Origin: Pseudomonas sp. Irchel 3H7
GTDB taxonomy: Bacteria; Pseudomonadota; Gammaproteobacteria; Pseudomonadales; Pseudomonadaceae
DNA length: 64,000 nt
Assembly (NCBI RefSeq): GCF_900187605.1
Contig: NZ_FYEA01000001.1
Coordinates: forward strand, 620,001 to 684,000
Direction of reading: 5' to 3'
Under the pieces are notes generated by a model. The model was not told the origin of the DNA, did not search any database, and saw only the letters and a program-made list of their open reading frames with translations. The stretch's first letter is position 1. Each line of letters starts with the position of its first letter. Of the stretch, positions 52,173 through 60,959 are shown piece by piece. The position numbers and the translations under genes were made by a program.

Positions 52173-53152
52173 CTACATTCTGGAGTCTGTACGTCACAGT
52201 CCTCAGTCTCGGTACGATCTTCGCCCTGACCTGGCTGCTGCTGTCGACCCGCAAGGGCCAGCGCAGCGAGCAGACGGACGAGACGGTCGGGCATTCCTTC
52301 GACGGAATCGAGGAGTACGACAACCCACTGCCGAAATGGTGGTTCATGCTGTTTGTCGGCACCATCATTTTTGCCCTGGGTTACCTGGTGCTGTACCCGG
52401 GTTTGGGCAACTGGAAAGGCCTGCTGCCGGGCTATAACTACCTCGATAACGACAAGCAGACTGCGTTCGCCAACGGCCAGACCGGCTGGACCGGCGTGCA
52501 CGAGTGGGAAAAGGAAATGGCTCGCTCGGACGCCAAGTTCGGTCCGATCTTCGCCAAATTCGCTGCCATGCCAATCGAAGAAGTCGCCAAGGATCCGCAA
52601 GCACTGAAGATGGGCGGCCGTCTGTTCGCCTCCAACTGCTCGGTGTGCCACGGTTCCGACGCCAAGGGTGCCTACGGTTTTCCTAACCTGACCGACGCCG
52701 ACTGGCGCTGGGGCGGCGAGCCGGAAACCATCAAGACCACCATCATGGGCGGTCGTCACGCGGTGATGCCGGCCTGGGCGGAAGTCATTGGTGAGCAAGG
52801 CGTTGCCGACGTGGCAGCGTTTGTCGTGACCAATCTGGATGGGCGCAAACTGCCGGAAGGCACCAAGGCTGATCCGGCCAATGGCGGCAAACTGTTCGCC
52901 GCCAACTGCGTGGCCTGCCACGGTCCGGCCGGCAAAGGCACTCCCGCCATGGGCGCGCCTGACCTGACCCACCCGGGTGCGTTCATCTACGGTTCGAGCT
53001 TCGCGCAACTGCAGCAGACCATTCGTTACGGCCGTCAGGGTCAGATGCCTGCGCAGGAACAACTGCAAGGCAACGATAAGGTGCACCTGCTGGCGGCGTA
53101 TGTTTACAGCCTGTCCCACGGTGAAAAAGCACCGGAAGCGAACGCCGAGTAA
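52169..53152 (+). CDS. ccoP: cbb3 oxidase subunit III, dihaem cytochrome c (copy 1)
   Basis: 327 residues. Membrane helices at about 5-25 and 55-78, [17 protein letters not shown] between them, haem motifs CSVCHG and CVACHG. Contains a short insertion ([16 protein letters not shown]) after LLPGY absent from copy 2. Preceded by AGGAG and followed by a strong terminator that closes the operon. Confidence 0.95.
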   Translation: MTTFWSLYVTVLSLGTIFALTWLLLSTRKGQRSEQTDETVGHSFDGIEEYDNPLPKWWFMLFVGTIIFALGYLVLYPGLGNWKGLLPGYNYLDNDKQTAFANGQTGWTGVHEWEKEMARSDAKFGPIFAKFAAMPIEEVAKDPQALKMGGRLFASNCSVCHGSDAKGAYGFPNLTDADWRWGGEPETIKTTIMGGRHAVMPAWAEVIGEQGVADVAAFVVTNLDGRKLPEGTKADPANGGKLFAANCVACHGPAGKGTPAMGAPDLTHPGAFIYGSSFAQLQQTIRYGRQGQMPAQEQLQGNDKVHLLAAYVYSLSHGEKAPEANAE

Positions 53153-53172
53153 GGCCATCGCTTGAAACAGAA

Positions 53173-53208
53173 AAGGCCCCGCCAATCTTGATTGGCGGGG
53201 CCTTTTTT
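53173..53208 (+). terminator. Intrinsic terminator of ccoNOQP copy 1
   Basis: A 14-bp stem (aaggccccgccaat / attggcggggcctt) with loop cttg, then T6; 20 bases after the ccoP stop. Likely bidirectional. Confidence 0.92.
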
Positions 53209-53323
53209 CATGCTGGCATTCATGACTTGAAACGTTTGCTCAATAGACCTGAGGAAAGGTGCCCTGTAGGTTTTTATCACCCCGATGAGCAGCATCGGGT
53301 CAACCTTCAAGGATGAAGCCTAC

Positions 53324-53497
53324 ATGTCAAAAAATGACGAAAACACATTGCCAAAACGTTTGCAGCCCTGCCCTGATCATCACGCAACACCGGTAAAAAC
53401 GCCTGCTGCGCCCGCACGCTCAACATCGCCAGACACCATGGACCATCCAGGTAACGGGGGCGGTCTGGACGGTCTCGGCGGCGGGCGATTGCCCTGA
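53324..53497 (+). CDS. Possible small protein, 57 residues, Gly-rich end
   Basis: ATG at 53324 with AAGGA ten bases upstream. Lys/Pro-rich start (MSKNDENTLPKRLQPCPDHH) and Gly-rich end (NGGGLDGLGGGRLP). No membrane segment, no recognised family. It sits between the cco-1 terminator and the toxin-antitoxin pair. Could be a small secreted peptide or not a gene at all. Confidence 0.35.
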   Translation: MSKNDENTLPKRLQPCPDHHATPVKTPAAPARSTSPDTMDHPGNGGGLDGLGGGRLP

Positions 53498-53679
53498 CGC
53501 GGAGCAGCAAAACACAGCGAAAATTTGCCCAATACCCAGCGCCTCTGCCTTCTGGCAGGGGCGCTTTCGCCGGTGCCGTTATGACAGTGATAAACCGATC
53601 GTCCGCAACCCGCCTTTTCGATTGCAGCGCAAACTTCAAGGTAGTAACGTTTCTACACCCGAATCACTGGAGGCCAAAA

Positions 53680-53937
53680 ATGATGGCCATCACGACCATT
53701 TCCAGCCGCGAATTCAATCAGGACACCAGCGCTGCGAAAAAAGCCGCGCATCAGGGTCCGGTCATCATTACCGATCGTGGCAAGCCTGCCCATGTACTGC
53801 TGAGCATTGAGGAGTACCAGAAGCTGACCGGTAGCCAGGCGAGCATCGTCGATCTGCTGGTCATGCCGAATGCGTCTGACATCGAATTCGAAACCGAGCG
53901 CGCCGTCATCACTCCTCGTAGCGTGGATCTGTCCTGA
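53680..53937 (+). CDS. Antitoxin, Phd/YefM type
   Basis: 85 residues from the ATG at 53680 (GGAGG seven bases upstream; the longer ORF is not supported). N-terminal Phd/YefM DNA-binding fold: ISSREFNQDTSAAKKAAHQG, then PVIITDRGKPAHVLLSIEEYQKL. The variable C-terminal part (LLVMPNASDIEFETERAVI) should wrap the toxin. Its TGA overlaps the toxin ATG by one base, the usual coupled arrangement. Likely autorepressed. Confidence 0.92.
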   Translation: MMAITTISSREFNQDTSAAKKAAHQGPVIITDRGKPAHVLLSIEEYQKLTGSQASIVDLLVMPNASDIEFETERAVITPRSVDLS

Positions 53938-54356
53938 TGTTCCTACTCGATACCAATGTCGTTTCCGAGCTGCGAAAACCCCAAGCCGACCAGCACGTGG
54001 TGACATGGGCAAACAGCGTCGCCCCGGCCAGCCTGTATCTATCGGCAATTACCGTGCTGGAACTGGAAACCGGCATTCTGCGCATCGAACGCCGTGACCC
54101 GCCACAAGGAGCAAGGCTGCGTCACTGGCTCGAGCGTCACGTCAAACCCGCATTTTCGGGAAGAATCCTCTCGGTCGATAGCGCCGTCGCTACCCGATGC
54201 GCACAGTTGCATGTGCCTGATCGCAGCAATGAATGCGACGCCTTGATCGCCGCCACCGCGCTTGTACATGGGCTGACGTTGGTCACCCGTAATGTTGCCG
54301 ATTTTCAACTCAGCGGCGTGCATCTGATCAATCCATGGACCTCTGCCAATCCCTGA
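53937..54356 (+). CDS. vapC: Toxin, VapC/FitB-type PIN-domain ribonuclease
   Basis: 139 residues. PIN-domain acidic residues visible: Asp5 in MFLLDTNVVSELRK, Glu in SAITVLELETGI (about 42), Asp in NECDALIAATAL (about 102) and a late Asp in TRNVADFQL (about 121). These bind Mg for RNA cleavage. The DTNVVSELRK start is typical of the FitB-like branch. It is paired with a Phd-type antitoxin rather than an AbrB-type VapB. Followed by a strong shared terminator. Confidence 0.93.
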   Translation: MFLLDTNVVSELRKPQADQHVVTWANSVAPASLYLSAITVLELETGILRIERRDPPQGARLRHWLERHVKPAFSGRILSVDSAVATRCAQLHVPDRSNECDALIAATALVHGLTLVTRNVADFQLSGVHLINPWTSANP

Positions 54357-54362
54357 ATCCGA

Positions 54363-54390
54363 AAGCCCCGCCAGATCACTGGCGGGGCTT
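54363..54390. terminator. Bidirectional terminator between toxin and metallophosphoesterase
   Basis: aagccccgccag, loop atca, ctggcggggctt. A 12-bp stem in the gap between convergent genes. Confidence 0.88.
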
Positions 54391-54393
54391 TGA

Positions 54394-55398
54394 TCATGGA
54401 CGGTTGGCAAAGATTGAATGCACCGCCGTGGTATCGATCAGCTTTCGATTGCGCCACTGATTGTTCCTCACCAGATAGACCTGCAACTGCTTGCGGTCCT
54501 CGGTAAAACTGGCAATCAGATAGGTTTGCTGAGACGTACTGCCGCTCAGGTACATGGGCACGCTCCCCTCCCAATAGGCATCACCGCCATCCTTATGCAA
54601 ATGGCCAGCAAAGATCGCCGTCACTTGATATTTGTTGACCATGTCGTGAAAGCGTTTCTGCTGGGCCTGGGTCCCTTTGTGGTCCAGCGGCTTGTGCATA
54701 TTGATGATGATCGCGTACCCCGAGGCTCGGGCCAGTCTCAGGTCCTTCTCGAGCCAGTCCAGTGCATGGTTGATTTCAAACGTCGTCGGGTTCAGTGGAT
54801 GAGCGATCCGTGTGGTGTAAGTCGGCTCGTTATTGAGCTGAACCATATGAACTTCGCCGATATTTTTAGAGTAGGCAAGACTGCCGGAATACGTCTTGCC
54901 GAGAAATCCACTGGTGATATTCAGATCAAAGCTGTCCACCTTGCCTTCATGATGCTCCTTGAATTCGACGATACTTCCCGCCGCACAGCTATTGCTAAAA
55001 CAATCATCAACATTGTTTTCATAATCGTGATTACCCAAGCCATACAAGTACTCACCCTTAAAGTACTTGTTCAACATATCTTTCATAAAAGACCGCTGCC
55101 AGCCATGACCGAAAGCGGTTATATCACCATTGATCATCAGTGGCACCTGGGCTTGCGAACCATGCTGATTTCTGAAATCAGCAATACTCGCAAGCTGACT
55201 GTCGACCAGCCACTTGGAGCGAACTTCGAATTCCGAGTCGGATTCGGGATCACGGTTATCTGTCTTGTCGGTCCAGGGATATTGAGTATCCGAGGCAAAC
55301 ACCATGTGTTTCGGGGTTCCAGTCACAGCCTGAGCGGAGACGACCGAAGCCCATAAACAAACCCCCAGCACTATGCTTGTAAACTTATTGAAAGCCAT
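54394..55398 (-). CDS. Secreted metallophosphoesterase
   Basis: 334 residues from the ATG at 55398 (MAFNKF), chosen because a clean signal peptide starts there (core TSIVLGVCLWASVVSA, cleavage after AQA). Calcineurin-like motifs follow: FASDTQYPW (first metal Asp, His of DxH replaced), NGDITAFGHG (about residue 90), YGLGNHDYE (about 120), INMHKPLD (about 230) and FAGHLH (about 265). Probably exported; substrate unknown. Slightly AT-richer than neighbours, and the 5' flank (55399-55560) is markedly AT-rich. The annotated ORF could start earlier, but that would hide the signal peptide. Confidence 0.82.
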   Translation of the reverse strand: MAFNKFTSIVLGVCLWASVVSAQAVTGTPKHMVFASDTQYPWTDKTDNRDPESDSEFEVRSKWLVDSQLASIADFRNQHGSQAQVPLMINGDITAFGHGWQRSFMKDMLNKYFKGEYLYGLGNHDYENNVDDCFSNSCAAGSIVEFKEHHEGKVDSFDLNITSGFLGKTYSGSLAYSKNIGEVHMVQLNNEPTYTTRIAHPLNPTTFEINHALDWLEKDLRLARASGYAIIINMHKPLDHKGTQAQQKRFHDMVNKYQVTAIFAGHLHKDGGDAYWEGSVPMYLSGSTSQQTYLIASFTEDRKQLQVYLVRNNQWRNRKLIDTTAVHSIFANRP

Positions 55399-55939
55399 AC
55401 TTATAATTCCATTTAAATTAATCAAATACACGCGAACACGTTTTCGCGACAACAGAACTTATTAGAAAAAACAGAAAACCTCAAAGCACCAAGCCACAAC
55501 AATCAAGTAGATATGTTTCCGACACAAAAAAACTTACAACAATGCCTGATGCAAAAAGCAATGTTCAACGTTGCGCCTTTAACTATTCATTCGGAATCTT
55601 GTGCAATTGATAACCTGAAGATGACATCGTCCATGCTCGCCGCCCTCAAGTCGGTCCGGTTTTTTCACGGCTTGCAGTGGCAATCGCATCGAACTGATCC
55701 GCCCTGAACAACAATGGATTAGCCGCTGCGCCAAAACCGTCCATACTCAACAAGTCAATTGACCTGCATCAGGCTTTACTGCATTCGCTACACCATTCAG
55801 GCTTTTTACCCAACGCGACCAAAGGTCGCACCCTTGACCCAGAGCGACCGGCGTATCATTGCGCCACTGCAACACCCCTTTTTGACCTTGGTTGGCACGT
55901 ATCGACCGAGGCATTTTTCCACTGCCGTGGGATGCAATG
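55399..55939. other. Gap upstream of ccoG with a degenerate Anr-like site
   Basis: 541 bases without a convincing gene. The left third is AT-rich and serves as upstream region of the metallophosphoesterase. At 55759-55772, TTGAC-ctgc-ATCAG resembles an Anr box with two mismatches, about 170 bases before ccoG. A short ORF at 55513-55707 has no ribosome-binding site and is not accepted. Confidence 0.4.
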
Positions 55940-57355
55940 ATGAGCAATCAGATTCCGGTACACGACGTCACACCACCAAGCAAAAACGCGAACAACAGCG
56001 TTGACCTTTACGCCTCCAGAGAAAAAATCTACACCCGTGCCTTCACCGGCCTGTTCCGCAATCTGCGGATGATGGGCGGCGCCGCGTTGTTCCTGCTGTA
56101 TTTCGGCACGGTTTGGCTGAACTGGGGCGGCCATCAGGCCGTGTGGTGGAATCTGCCGGAGCGCAAGTTCTTCATTTTTGGCGCCACCTTCTGGCCGCAG
56201 GACTTCATCCTGCTCTCAGGCCTGTTGATCATTGCCGCGTTCGGTCTGTTCTTCATCACCGTGTATGCCGGGCGCGTCTGGTGCGGTTACACCTGTCCAC
56301 AAAGCGTGTGGACGTGGATTTTCATGTGGTGCGAGAAGGTCACCGAAGGCGACCGCAACCAGCGCATCAAGCTCGACAAGGCGCCGATGAGCGCCAACAA
56401 GTTGCTGCGCAAAGCCGCGAAACACTCGATGTGGCTGCTGATCGGTTTTGTCACCGGCATGACCTTCGTCGGCTACTTCTCGCCAATCCGCGAACTGGTC
56501 TTCGAGTTCTTCACCGGCCAGGCTGATGGCTGGTCGTATTTCTGGGTCGGTTTCTTCACCCTCGCCACCTACGGCAACGCCGGCTGGTTGCGCGAGCAGG
56601 TGTGCATCTACATGTGTCCGTATGCGCGTTTCCAGAGCGTGATGTTCGACAAGGACACGCTGATTGTTTCGTACGACCCGCGTCGCGGCGAAAGCCGTGG
56701 CCCGCGCAAGAAAGGCATCGATTACAAGGCCCAAGGCCTCGGTGACTGCATCGACTGCACCATGTGTGTGCAGGTCTGCCCGACCGGTATCGACATCCGC
56801 GATGGTCTGCAAATCGAGTGCATCGGCTGCGCCGCGTGTATCGATGCCTGCGACAGCATCATGGACAAAATGGACTACCCGCGTGGGTTGATCAGCTACA
56901 CCACCGAACACAACCTGTCCGGGCAGAAAACCCATAAACTGCGGCCACGCCTGATCGGCTACGCCGTGGTGCTGCTGGCGATGATCAGCCTGTTGGTCAC
57001 CGCGTTCTTCATGCGTTCGCTGGTCGGTTTTGACGTCAGCAAGGACCGCGTGCTGTACCGCGAGAACGCCGAAGGCCGGATCGAAAACGTCTACAGCCTG
57101 AAGATCATGAACAAGGATCAGCGCGACCACACCTACGTGCTGGAAGCCAGCGGTTTGCCGGATCTGCGCTTGCAAGGCAAGCGCGAGATCAAGGTCGCGG
57201 CCGGCGATATCGTCAGCATGCCGGTCGAGTTGTCGAGCGCACCGGAACAACTGCCGTCAAGCACCAACGAGGTGAAATTCCTCCTCAAGGATGCCGATGA
57301 CGACAGCGTCCACGTTGAAGCCAAGAGCCGATTCATCGGCCCACAAATCCGTTGA
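55940..57355 (+). CDS. ccoG: CcoG, cbb3 oxidase assembly protein (4Fe-4S, Cu reduction)
   Basis: 471 residues from ATG 55940 (GGGA seven bases upstream; ATG at 55937 is also possible). Several membrane helices, the Cys motif VWCGYTCPQSVW (about residue 115), a ferredoxin-type pair of clusters DCIDCTMCVQVCPTGID and CIGCAACIDACDSIMDKM (about 270-310), and a C-terminal Ig-like domain (NKDQRDHTYVLEASGLPDL). CcoG reduces Cu(II) to Cu(I) for the CuB site during cbb3 assembly. First gene of the ccoGHIS set, just after the two oxidase operons. Confidence 0.95.
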   Translation: MSNQIPVHDVTPPSKNANNSVDLYASREKIYTRAFTGLFRNLRMMGGAALFLLYFGTVWLNWGGHQAVWWNLPERKFFIFGATFWPQDFILLSGLLIIAAFGLFFITVYAGRVWCGYTCPQSVWTWIFMWCEKVTEGDRNQRIKLDKAPMSANKLLRKAAKHSMWLLIGFVTGMTFVGYFSPIRELVFEFFTGQADGWSYFWVGFFTLATYGNAGWLREQVCIYMCPYARFQSVMFDKDTLIVSYDPRRGESRGPRKKGIDYKAQGLGDCIDCTMCVQVCPTGIDIRDGLQIECIGCAACIDACDSIMDKMDYPRGLISYTTEHNLSGQKTHKLRPRLIGYAVVLLAMISLLVTAFFMRSLVGFDVSKDRVLYRENAEGRIENVYSLKIMNKDQRDHTYVLEASGLPDLRLQGKREIKVAAGDIVSMPVELSSAPEQLPSSTNEVKFLLKDADDDSVHVEAKSRFIGPQIR

Positions 57356-57366
57356 GAGAACTGAAC

Positions 57367-57906
57367 ATGCCCGCAGCAAACGCCGCAAGTCCCTGGTACA
57401 AGCACCTTTGGCCATGGATCATCATCGGGATTCTGGCCTGTTCGGTGACCCTGACCCTGTCCATGGTGACCATCGCGGTGAACAACCCGGACAACCTCGT
57501 CAACGATAACTATTACGAGGCCGGCAAAGGCATCAACCGTTCGCTGGACCGTGAACTGTTGGCGCAGACTCTGAAGATGCGTGCGGCGGTGCATCTGGAT
57601 GGCGTGACCGGTGAAGTCGATTTGCGCTTGAGCGGTGACAGTCAGCCGAAAACACTGGAGTTGAACCTGATTTCGCCGACGCAGCCGGAGAAAGATCGCA
57701 AGATCGTGTTGACCCGCAGCGAAACTGAAACCGGGCGTTACATCGGTCAATTGGGTGACAAGGTCGAAGGTCGCCGGTTTGTCGAATTGCTCGGCAGTCA
57801 GGATGATCACGTGTGGCGCATGTTCGAGGAAGAGCTGGTGAGCCATGACAAGGATCTGTTGCTCGGTGATGAGCCGCTGCAAGGTGCCGAAGACTTGAAG
57901 AAGTAA
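57367..57906 (+). CDS. ccoH: CcoH/FixH, cbb3 oxidase assembly protein
   Basis: 179 residues from ATG 57367 (12 bases after ccoG). One N-terminal membrane helix (PWIIIGILACSVTLTLSMVTIAV) and a periplasmic FixH domain with the family motif NNYYEAGKGIN-like (VNDNYYEAGKGINRSLDR). Needed for stable cbb3 assembly. Acidic, Lys-rich end. Followed by the 87-bp tandem repeat, which separates it from ccoI. Confidence 0.93.
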   Translation: MPAANAASPWYKHLWPWIIIGILACSVTLTLSMVTIAVNNPDNLVNDNYYEAGKGINRSLDRELLAQTLKMRAAVHLDGVTGEVDLRLSGDSQPKTLELNLISPTQPEKDRKIVLTRSETETGRYIGQLGDKVEGRRFVELLGSQDDHVWRMFEEELVSHDKDLLLGDEPLQGAEDLKK

Positions 57907-57943
57907 ACAACTTCAAAAGCCCCCTCACCCTAGCCCTCTCCCC

Positions 57944-58213
57944 CAGGAGAGGGAACTGATCTTGAGCGTTTGCACGTTTAGTGTATGACAGTGAAAATCC
58001 AGGCTCACACCGATCGGCTCCTTCTCCCTCCAGGAGAGGGAACTGATCTTGAGCGTTTGCACGTTTTGTGTATGACAGTGAAAATCCAGGCTCACACCGA
58101 TCGGCTCCTTCTCCCTCCGGGAGAGGGAACTGATCTCGAGCGTTTGCACGTTTTGTGTATGACAGTGAAAATCCAGGCTCACACTGATCGGCTCCCTCTC
58201 CCTCCGGGAGAGG
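57944..58213. repeat. 87-bp tandem repeat, three copies plus partial fourth
   Basis: Unit boundaries at about 57944, 58031 and 58118, each containing gagagggaactgatct, gagcgtttgcacgttt, tgtatgacagtgaaaatcc and aggctcacac. It ends with a ctccgggagagggctggggt block. Flanks and unit edges share the cctcaccctagccctctccc motif seen at 5.1 and 44.8 kb. Copies are nearly identical. Not coding. It fills the gap between ccoH and ccoI. Confidence 0.92.
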
Positions 58214-58271
58214 GCTGGGGTGAGGGCAAGCGGACAACCCTAATGCAAGGGCTTAACCCCTCAACGATGCC

Positions 58272-60722
58272 ATGACCACCCCACTCCCCTGCTACCACTG
58301 CGCCCTGCCCGTTCCGTCCGGCAGCCGCTTCACCGCTGTTGTACTCGGGCAATCCCGCGAATTCTGCTGCCCGGGTTGTCAGGCCGTGGCTGAAGCGATC
58401 GTCGCCGGTGGTCTGGAAAGCTATTACCAACACCGCAGCGAAGCCTCGGCCAACCCCGAAGCGCTGCCGGTGCAACTGACCGACGAACTCGCGCTGTACG
58501 ACCGCGCCGATGTGCAGCAACCCTTCGTGCGCCACGAAGGCGAGCTGGCCGAAACCACCCTGTTGATGGAAGGCATCAGTTGCGCCGCCTGCGGCTGGCT
58601 GATCGAAAAGCACCTGCGCACGTTGCCAGCGGTGGCCGAGGCGCGACTGAACCTGTCCAACCATCGCCTGCACGTGCGCTGGGCCGACGCTCAACTGCCA
58701 CTGAGCCAGATCCTCGCCGAACTGCGCCACATCGGCTACGCCGCCCACCCGTATCAGGCCGATCGCGCCAGCGAACAACTGGCCAGCGAAAACCGCCTCG
58801 CCCTGCGCCAGCTCGGCGTGGCCGGTTTGCTGTGGTTTCAGGCGATGATGGCAACCATGGCCACCTGGCCGGAGTTCAATATCGACCTCAGCCCCGAGCT
58901 GCACACAATCCTGCGCTGGGTCGCACTGTTCCTGACCACGCCGATTGTGTTCTACAGCTGCGCGCCGTTCTTCAAAGGCGCAATGCGCGACCTGCGCACG
59001 CGCCACCTGACCATGGATGTTTCGGTGTCGCTGGCGATCGGTAGCGCCTACATTGCCGGGATCTGGACGTCGATCACCGGCGTCGGCGAGTTGTATTTCG
59101 ACGCGGTCGGGATGTTTGCGCTGTTCCTGCTTGCCGGGCGCTATCTGGAACGTCGTGCCCGCGAGCGCACTGCCGCCGCGACGGCGCAGCTTGTGAATCT
59201 ATTGCCGGCTTCGTGCCTGCGTCTGGATGCCGCCGGTCAGAGCGAACGTATCCTGCTCAACGAGCTACGCCTCGGCGACCGGATTCTGGTGCAGGCGGGT
59301 TCGATCCTGCCGGCGGACGGCAAGATCATCGACGGCCAGTCGAGCATCGACGAATCACTGCTGACCGGCGAATACCTGCCACAACCGCGCGTGCTCGGCG
59401 ATGTAGTCACCGCTGGCACGCTCAACGTCGAGGGCGCGCTGACCGTGGAAGTGCAGGCGCTGGGCCAAGACACGCGCCTGTCGGCCATTGTCCGTCTGCT
59501 CGACCGCGCCCAGGCAGAGAAACCGCGACTGGCGGAAATCGCCGACCGCGCCGCGCAATGGTTCCTGCTGCTATCACTGATCGCCGCAGCCGCCATTGGC
59601 CTGCTCTGGTGGGAGCTGGATTCATCTCGGGCGTTCTGGATTGTCCTGGCCATGCTCGTCGCCACCTGCCCGTGCGCCCTGTCGCTAGCGACGCCGACCG
59701 CGCTCACGGCCGCCACCGGTACCTTGCACAAACTTGGGTTGCTGCTGACTCGCGGCCATGTGCTGGAAGGCCTGAATCAGATCGACACAGTGATCTTCGA
59801 CAAAACCGGCACCCTCACCGAAGGGCGACTGGTGCTGCGTTCGATTCGCCCACTTGCGGCGCTCGACAGTGATCAATGTCTGAGCCTCGCCGCCGCTTTG
59901 GAAAACCGTTCGGAGCACCCGATCGCCCGCGCTTTCGGCCGTGCGCCGCTGGCCGCCGAAGACGTCCACAGCACGCCGGGGCTTGGCCTCGAAGGTCTGG
60001 TGGGTGGGCAGCGTTTGCGCATCGGCCAGGCGGAGTTTGTCTGCGCCCTCAGCGGCACTGCAACACCGTCGATGCCGAACGAGGCCGGCCAATGGCTGCT
60101 GCTTGCCGACACTCAGGGGCCACTGGCCTGGTTCGTCCTCGATGATCGCCTGCGCGACGATGCCCCTGCCCTGCTCGCCGCCTGCAAGGCACGCGGCTGG
60201 CGCACATTGCTGTTGTCCGGCGACAGCTCGCCGATGGTTGCCAGCGTTGCCGCTGAACTCGGTATCGACGAAGCCCGTGGCGGCTTGCGCCCGGACGACA
60301 AACTGCAAGTCCTGCAGCAACTGCACAAGGAAGGTCGCAAAGTGCTGATGCTTGGCGACGGCGTCAATGATGTACCGGTGCTCGCGGCGGCCGACATCAG
60401 TGTCGCCATGGGTTCGGCCACCGATCTGGCGAAAACCAGTGCTGATGCGGTGCTGCTGTCCAACCGCCTCGACGCCTTGGTGCAGGCGTTCACCCTCGCG
60501 CGCCGCACCCGTCGGGTAATCATCGAGAACCTGCTGTGGGCGGCGCTGTACAATGGCCTCATGTTGCCGTTCGCCGCCCTCGGCTGGATCACTCCGGTGT
60601 GGGCCGCCGTCGGCATGTCGATCAGTTCGTTGACCGTGGTGCTCAACGCGCTGCGCCTGACTCGCTTGCCGAGTCCGCCGCCCGCCAGCACCCGATCGCA
60701 CACCCGCCCGCTGCCGGCCTGA
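58272..60722 (+). CDS. ccoI: CcoI/FixI, copper-transporting P1B-type ATPase for cbb3 assembly
   Basis: 816 residues. N-terminal Cys-rich segment (CYHC at about residue 6; FCCPGCQAV at about 34), HMA metal-binding loop GISCAACGW (about 98), eight membrane helices, TGE loop (LLTGEYLPQP, about 360), the membrane CPC ion site TCPCALSLATPTALTA (about 464), phosphorylation motif DKTGTLTEG (about 510), SEHPIARA (about 550) and GDGVNDVPVLA (about 695). Length and the N-terminal domain fit the CcoI/CopA2 subgroup that delivers copper for the oxidase rather than detoxification. No strong ribosome-binding site before the ATG. Confidence 0.94.
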   Translation: MTTPLPCYHCALPVPSGSRFTAVVLGQSREFCCPGCQAVAEAIVAGGLESYYQHRSEASANPEALPVQLTDELALYDRADVQQPFVRHEGELAETTLLMEGISCAACGWLIEKHLRTLPAVAEARLNLSNHRLHVRWADAQLPLSQILAELRHIGYAAHPYQADRASEQLASENRLALRQLGVAGLLWFQAMMATMATWPEFNIDLSPELHTILRWVALFLTTPIVFYSCAPFFKGAMRDLRTRHLTMDVSVSLAIGSAYIAGIWTSITGVGELYFDAVGMFALFLLAGRYLERRARERTAAATAQLVNLLPASCLRLDAAGQSERILLNELRLGDRILVQAGSILPADGKIIDGQSSIDESLLTGEYLPQPRVLGDVVTAGTLNVEGALTVEVQALGQDTRLSAIVRLLDRAQAEKPRLAEIADRAAQWFLLLSLIAAAAIGLLWWELDSSRAFWIVLAMLVATCPCALSLATPTALTAATGTLHKLGLLLTRGHVLEGLNQIDTVIFDKTGTLTEGRLVLRSIRPLAALDSDQCLSLAAALENRSEHPIARAFGRAPLAAEDVHSTPGLGLEGLVGGQRLRIGQAEFVCALSGTATPSMPNEAGQWLLLADTQGPLAWFVLDDRLRDDAPALLAACKARGWRTLLLSGDSSPMVASVAAELGIDEARGGLRPDDKLQVLQQLHKEGRKVLMLGDGVNDVPVLAAADISVAMGSATDLAKTSADAVLLSNRLDALVQAFTLARRTRRVIIENLLWAALYNGLMLPFAALGWITPVWAAVGMSISSLTVVLNALRLTRLPSPPPASTRSHTRPLPA

Positions 60723-60746
60723 GCCGCGCGGGCGCCTGGAGTACAG

Positions 60747-60959
60747 ATGCCAGCTCTTTACGTGATGATTCCGGCCGCGCTGCTGATCGTGGCCATCGCC
60801 GTGTACATCTTTTTCTGGGCGGTGGACAGCGGTCAGTACGACGACCTCGACGGCCCGGCGCACAGCATCCTCTTCGATGATCAGGATCCGAACCACACCG
60901 CCGCCGTGGACGAAGCCAATTCCAACAAACCCGACGACAAGGCCCCACCCCATGCTTGA
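60747..60959 (+). CDS. ccoS: CcoS, cbb3 oxidase assembly protein
   Basis: 70 residues: one membrane helix at the start (MPALYVMIPAALLIVAIAVY) followed by the CcoS signature FFWAVDSGQYDDLDGPAHSIL and an acidic/basic tail. TGGAG lies five to six bases before the ATG. Required for cofactor insertion in CcoN. Overlaps the next gene by eight bases. Confidence 0.94.
   Translation: MPALYVMIPAALLIVAIAVYIFFWAVDSGQYDDLDGPAHSILFDDQDPNHTAAVDEANSNKPDDKAPPHA

Noticed and set aside
55513..55707. 64-residue ORF upstream of ccoG
   Set aside because: No ribosome-binding site or family resemblance; lies in an AT-rich stretch where short ORFs arise easily.
57944..58213. Possible CRISPR array
   Set aside because: The 87-bp repeats are directly adjoining with no unique spacers, and no cas genes are near.
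57925..58275. Small repeat-encoded ORFs in both strands of the 87-bp array
   Set aside because: 87 is divisible by three, so open frames persist through the repeat automatically; there is no start signal and no known domain.
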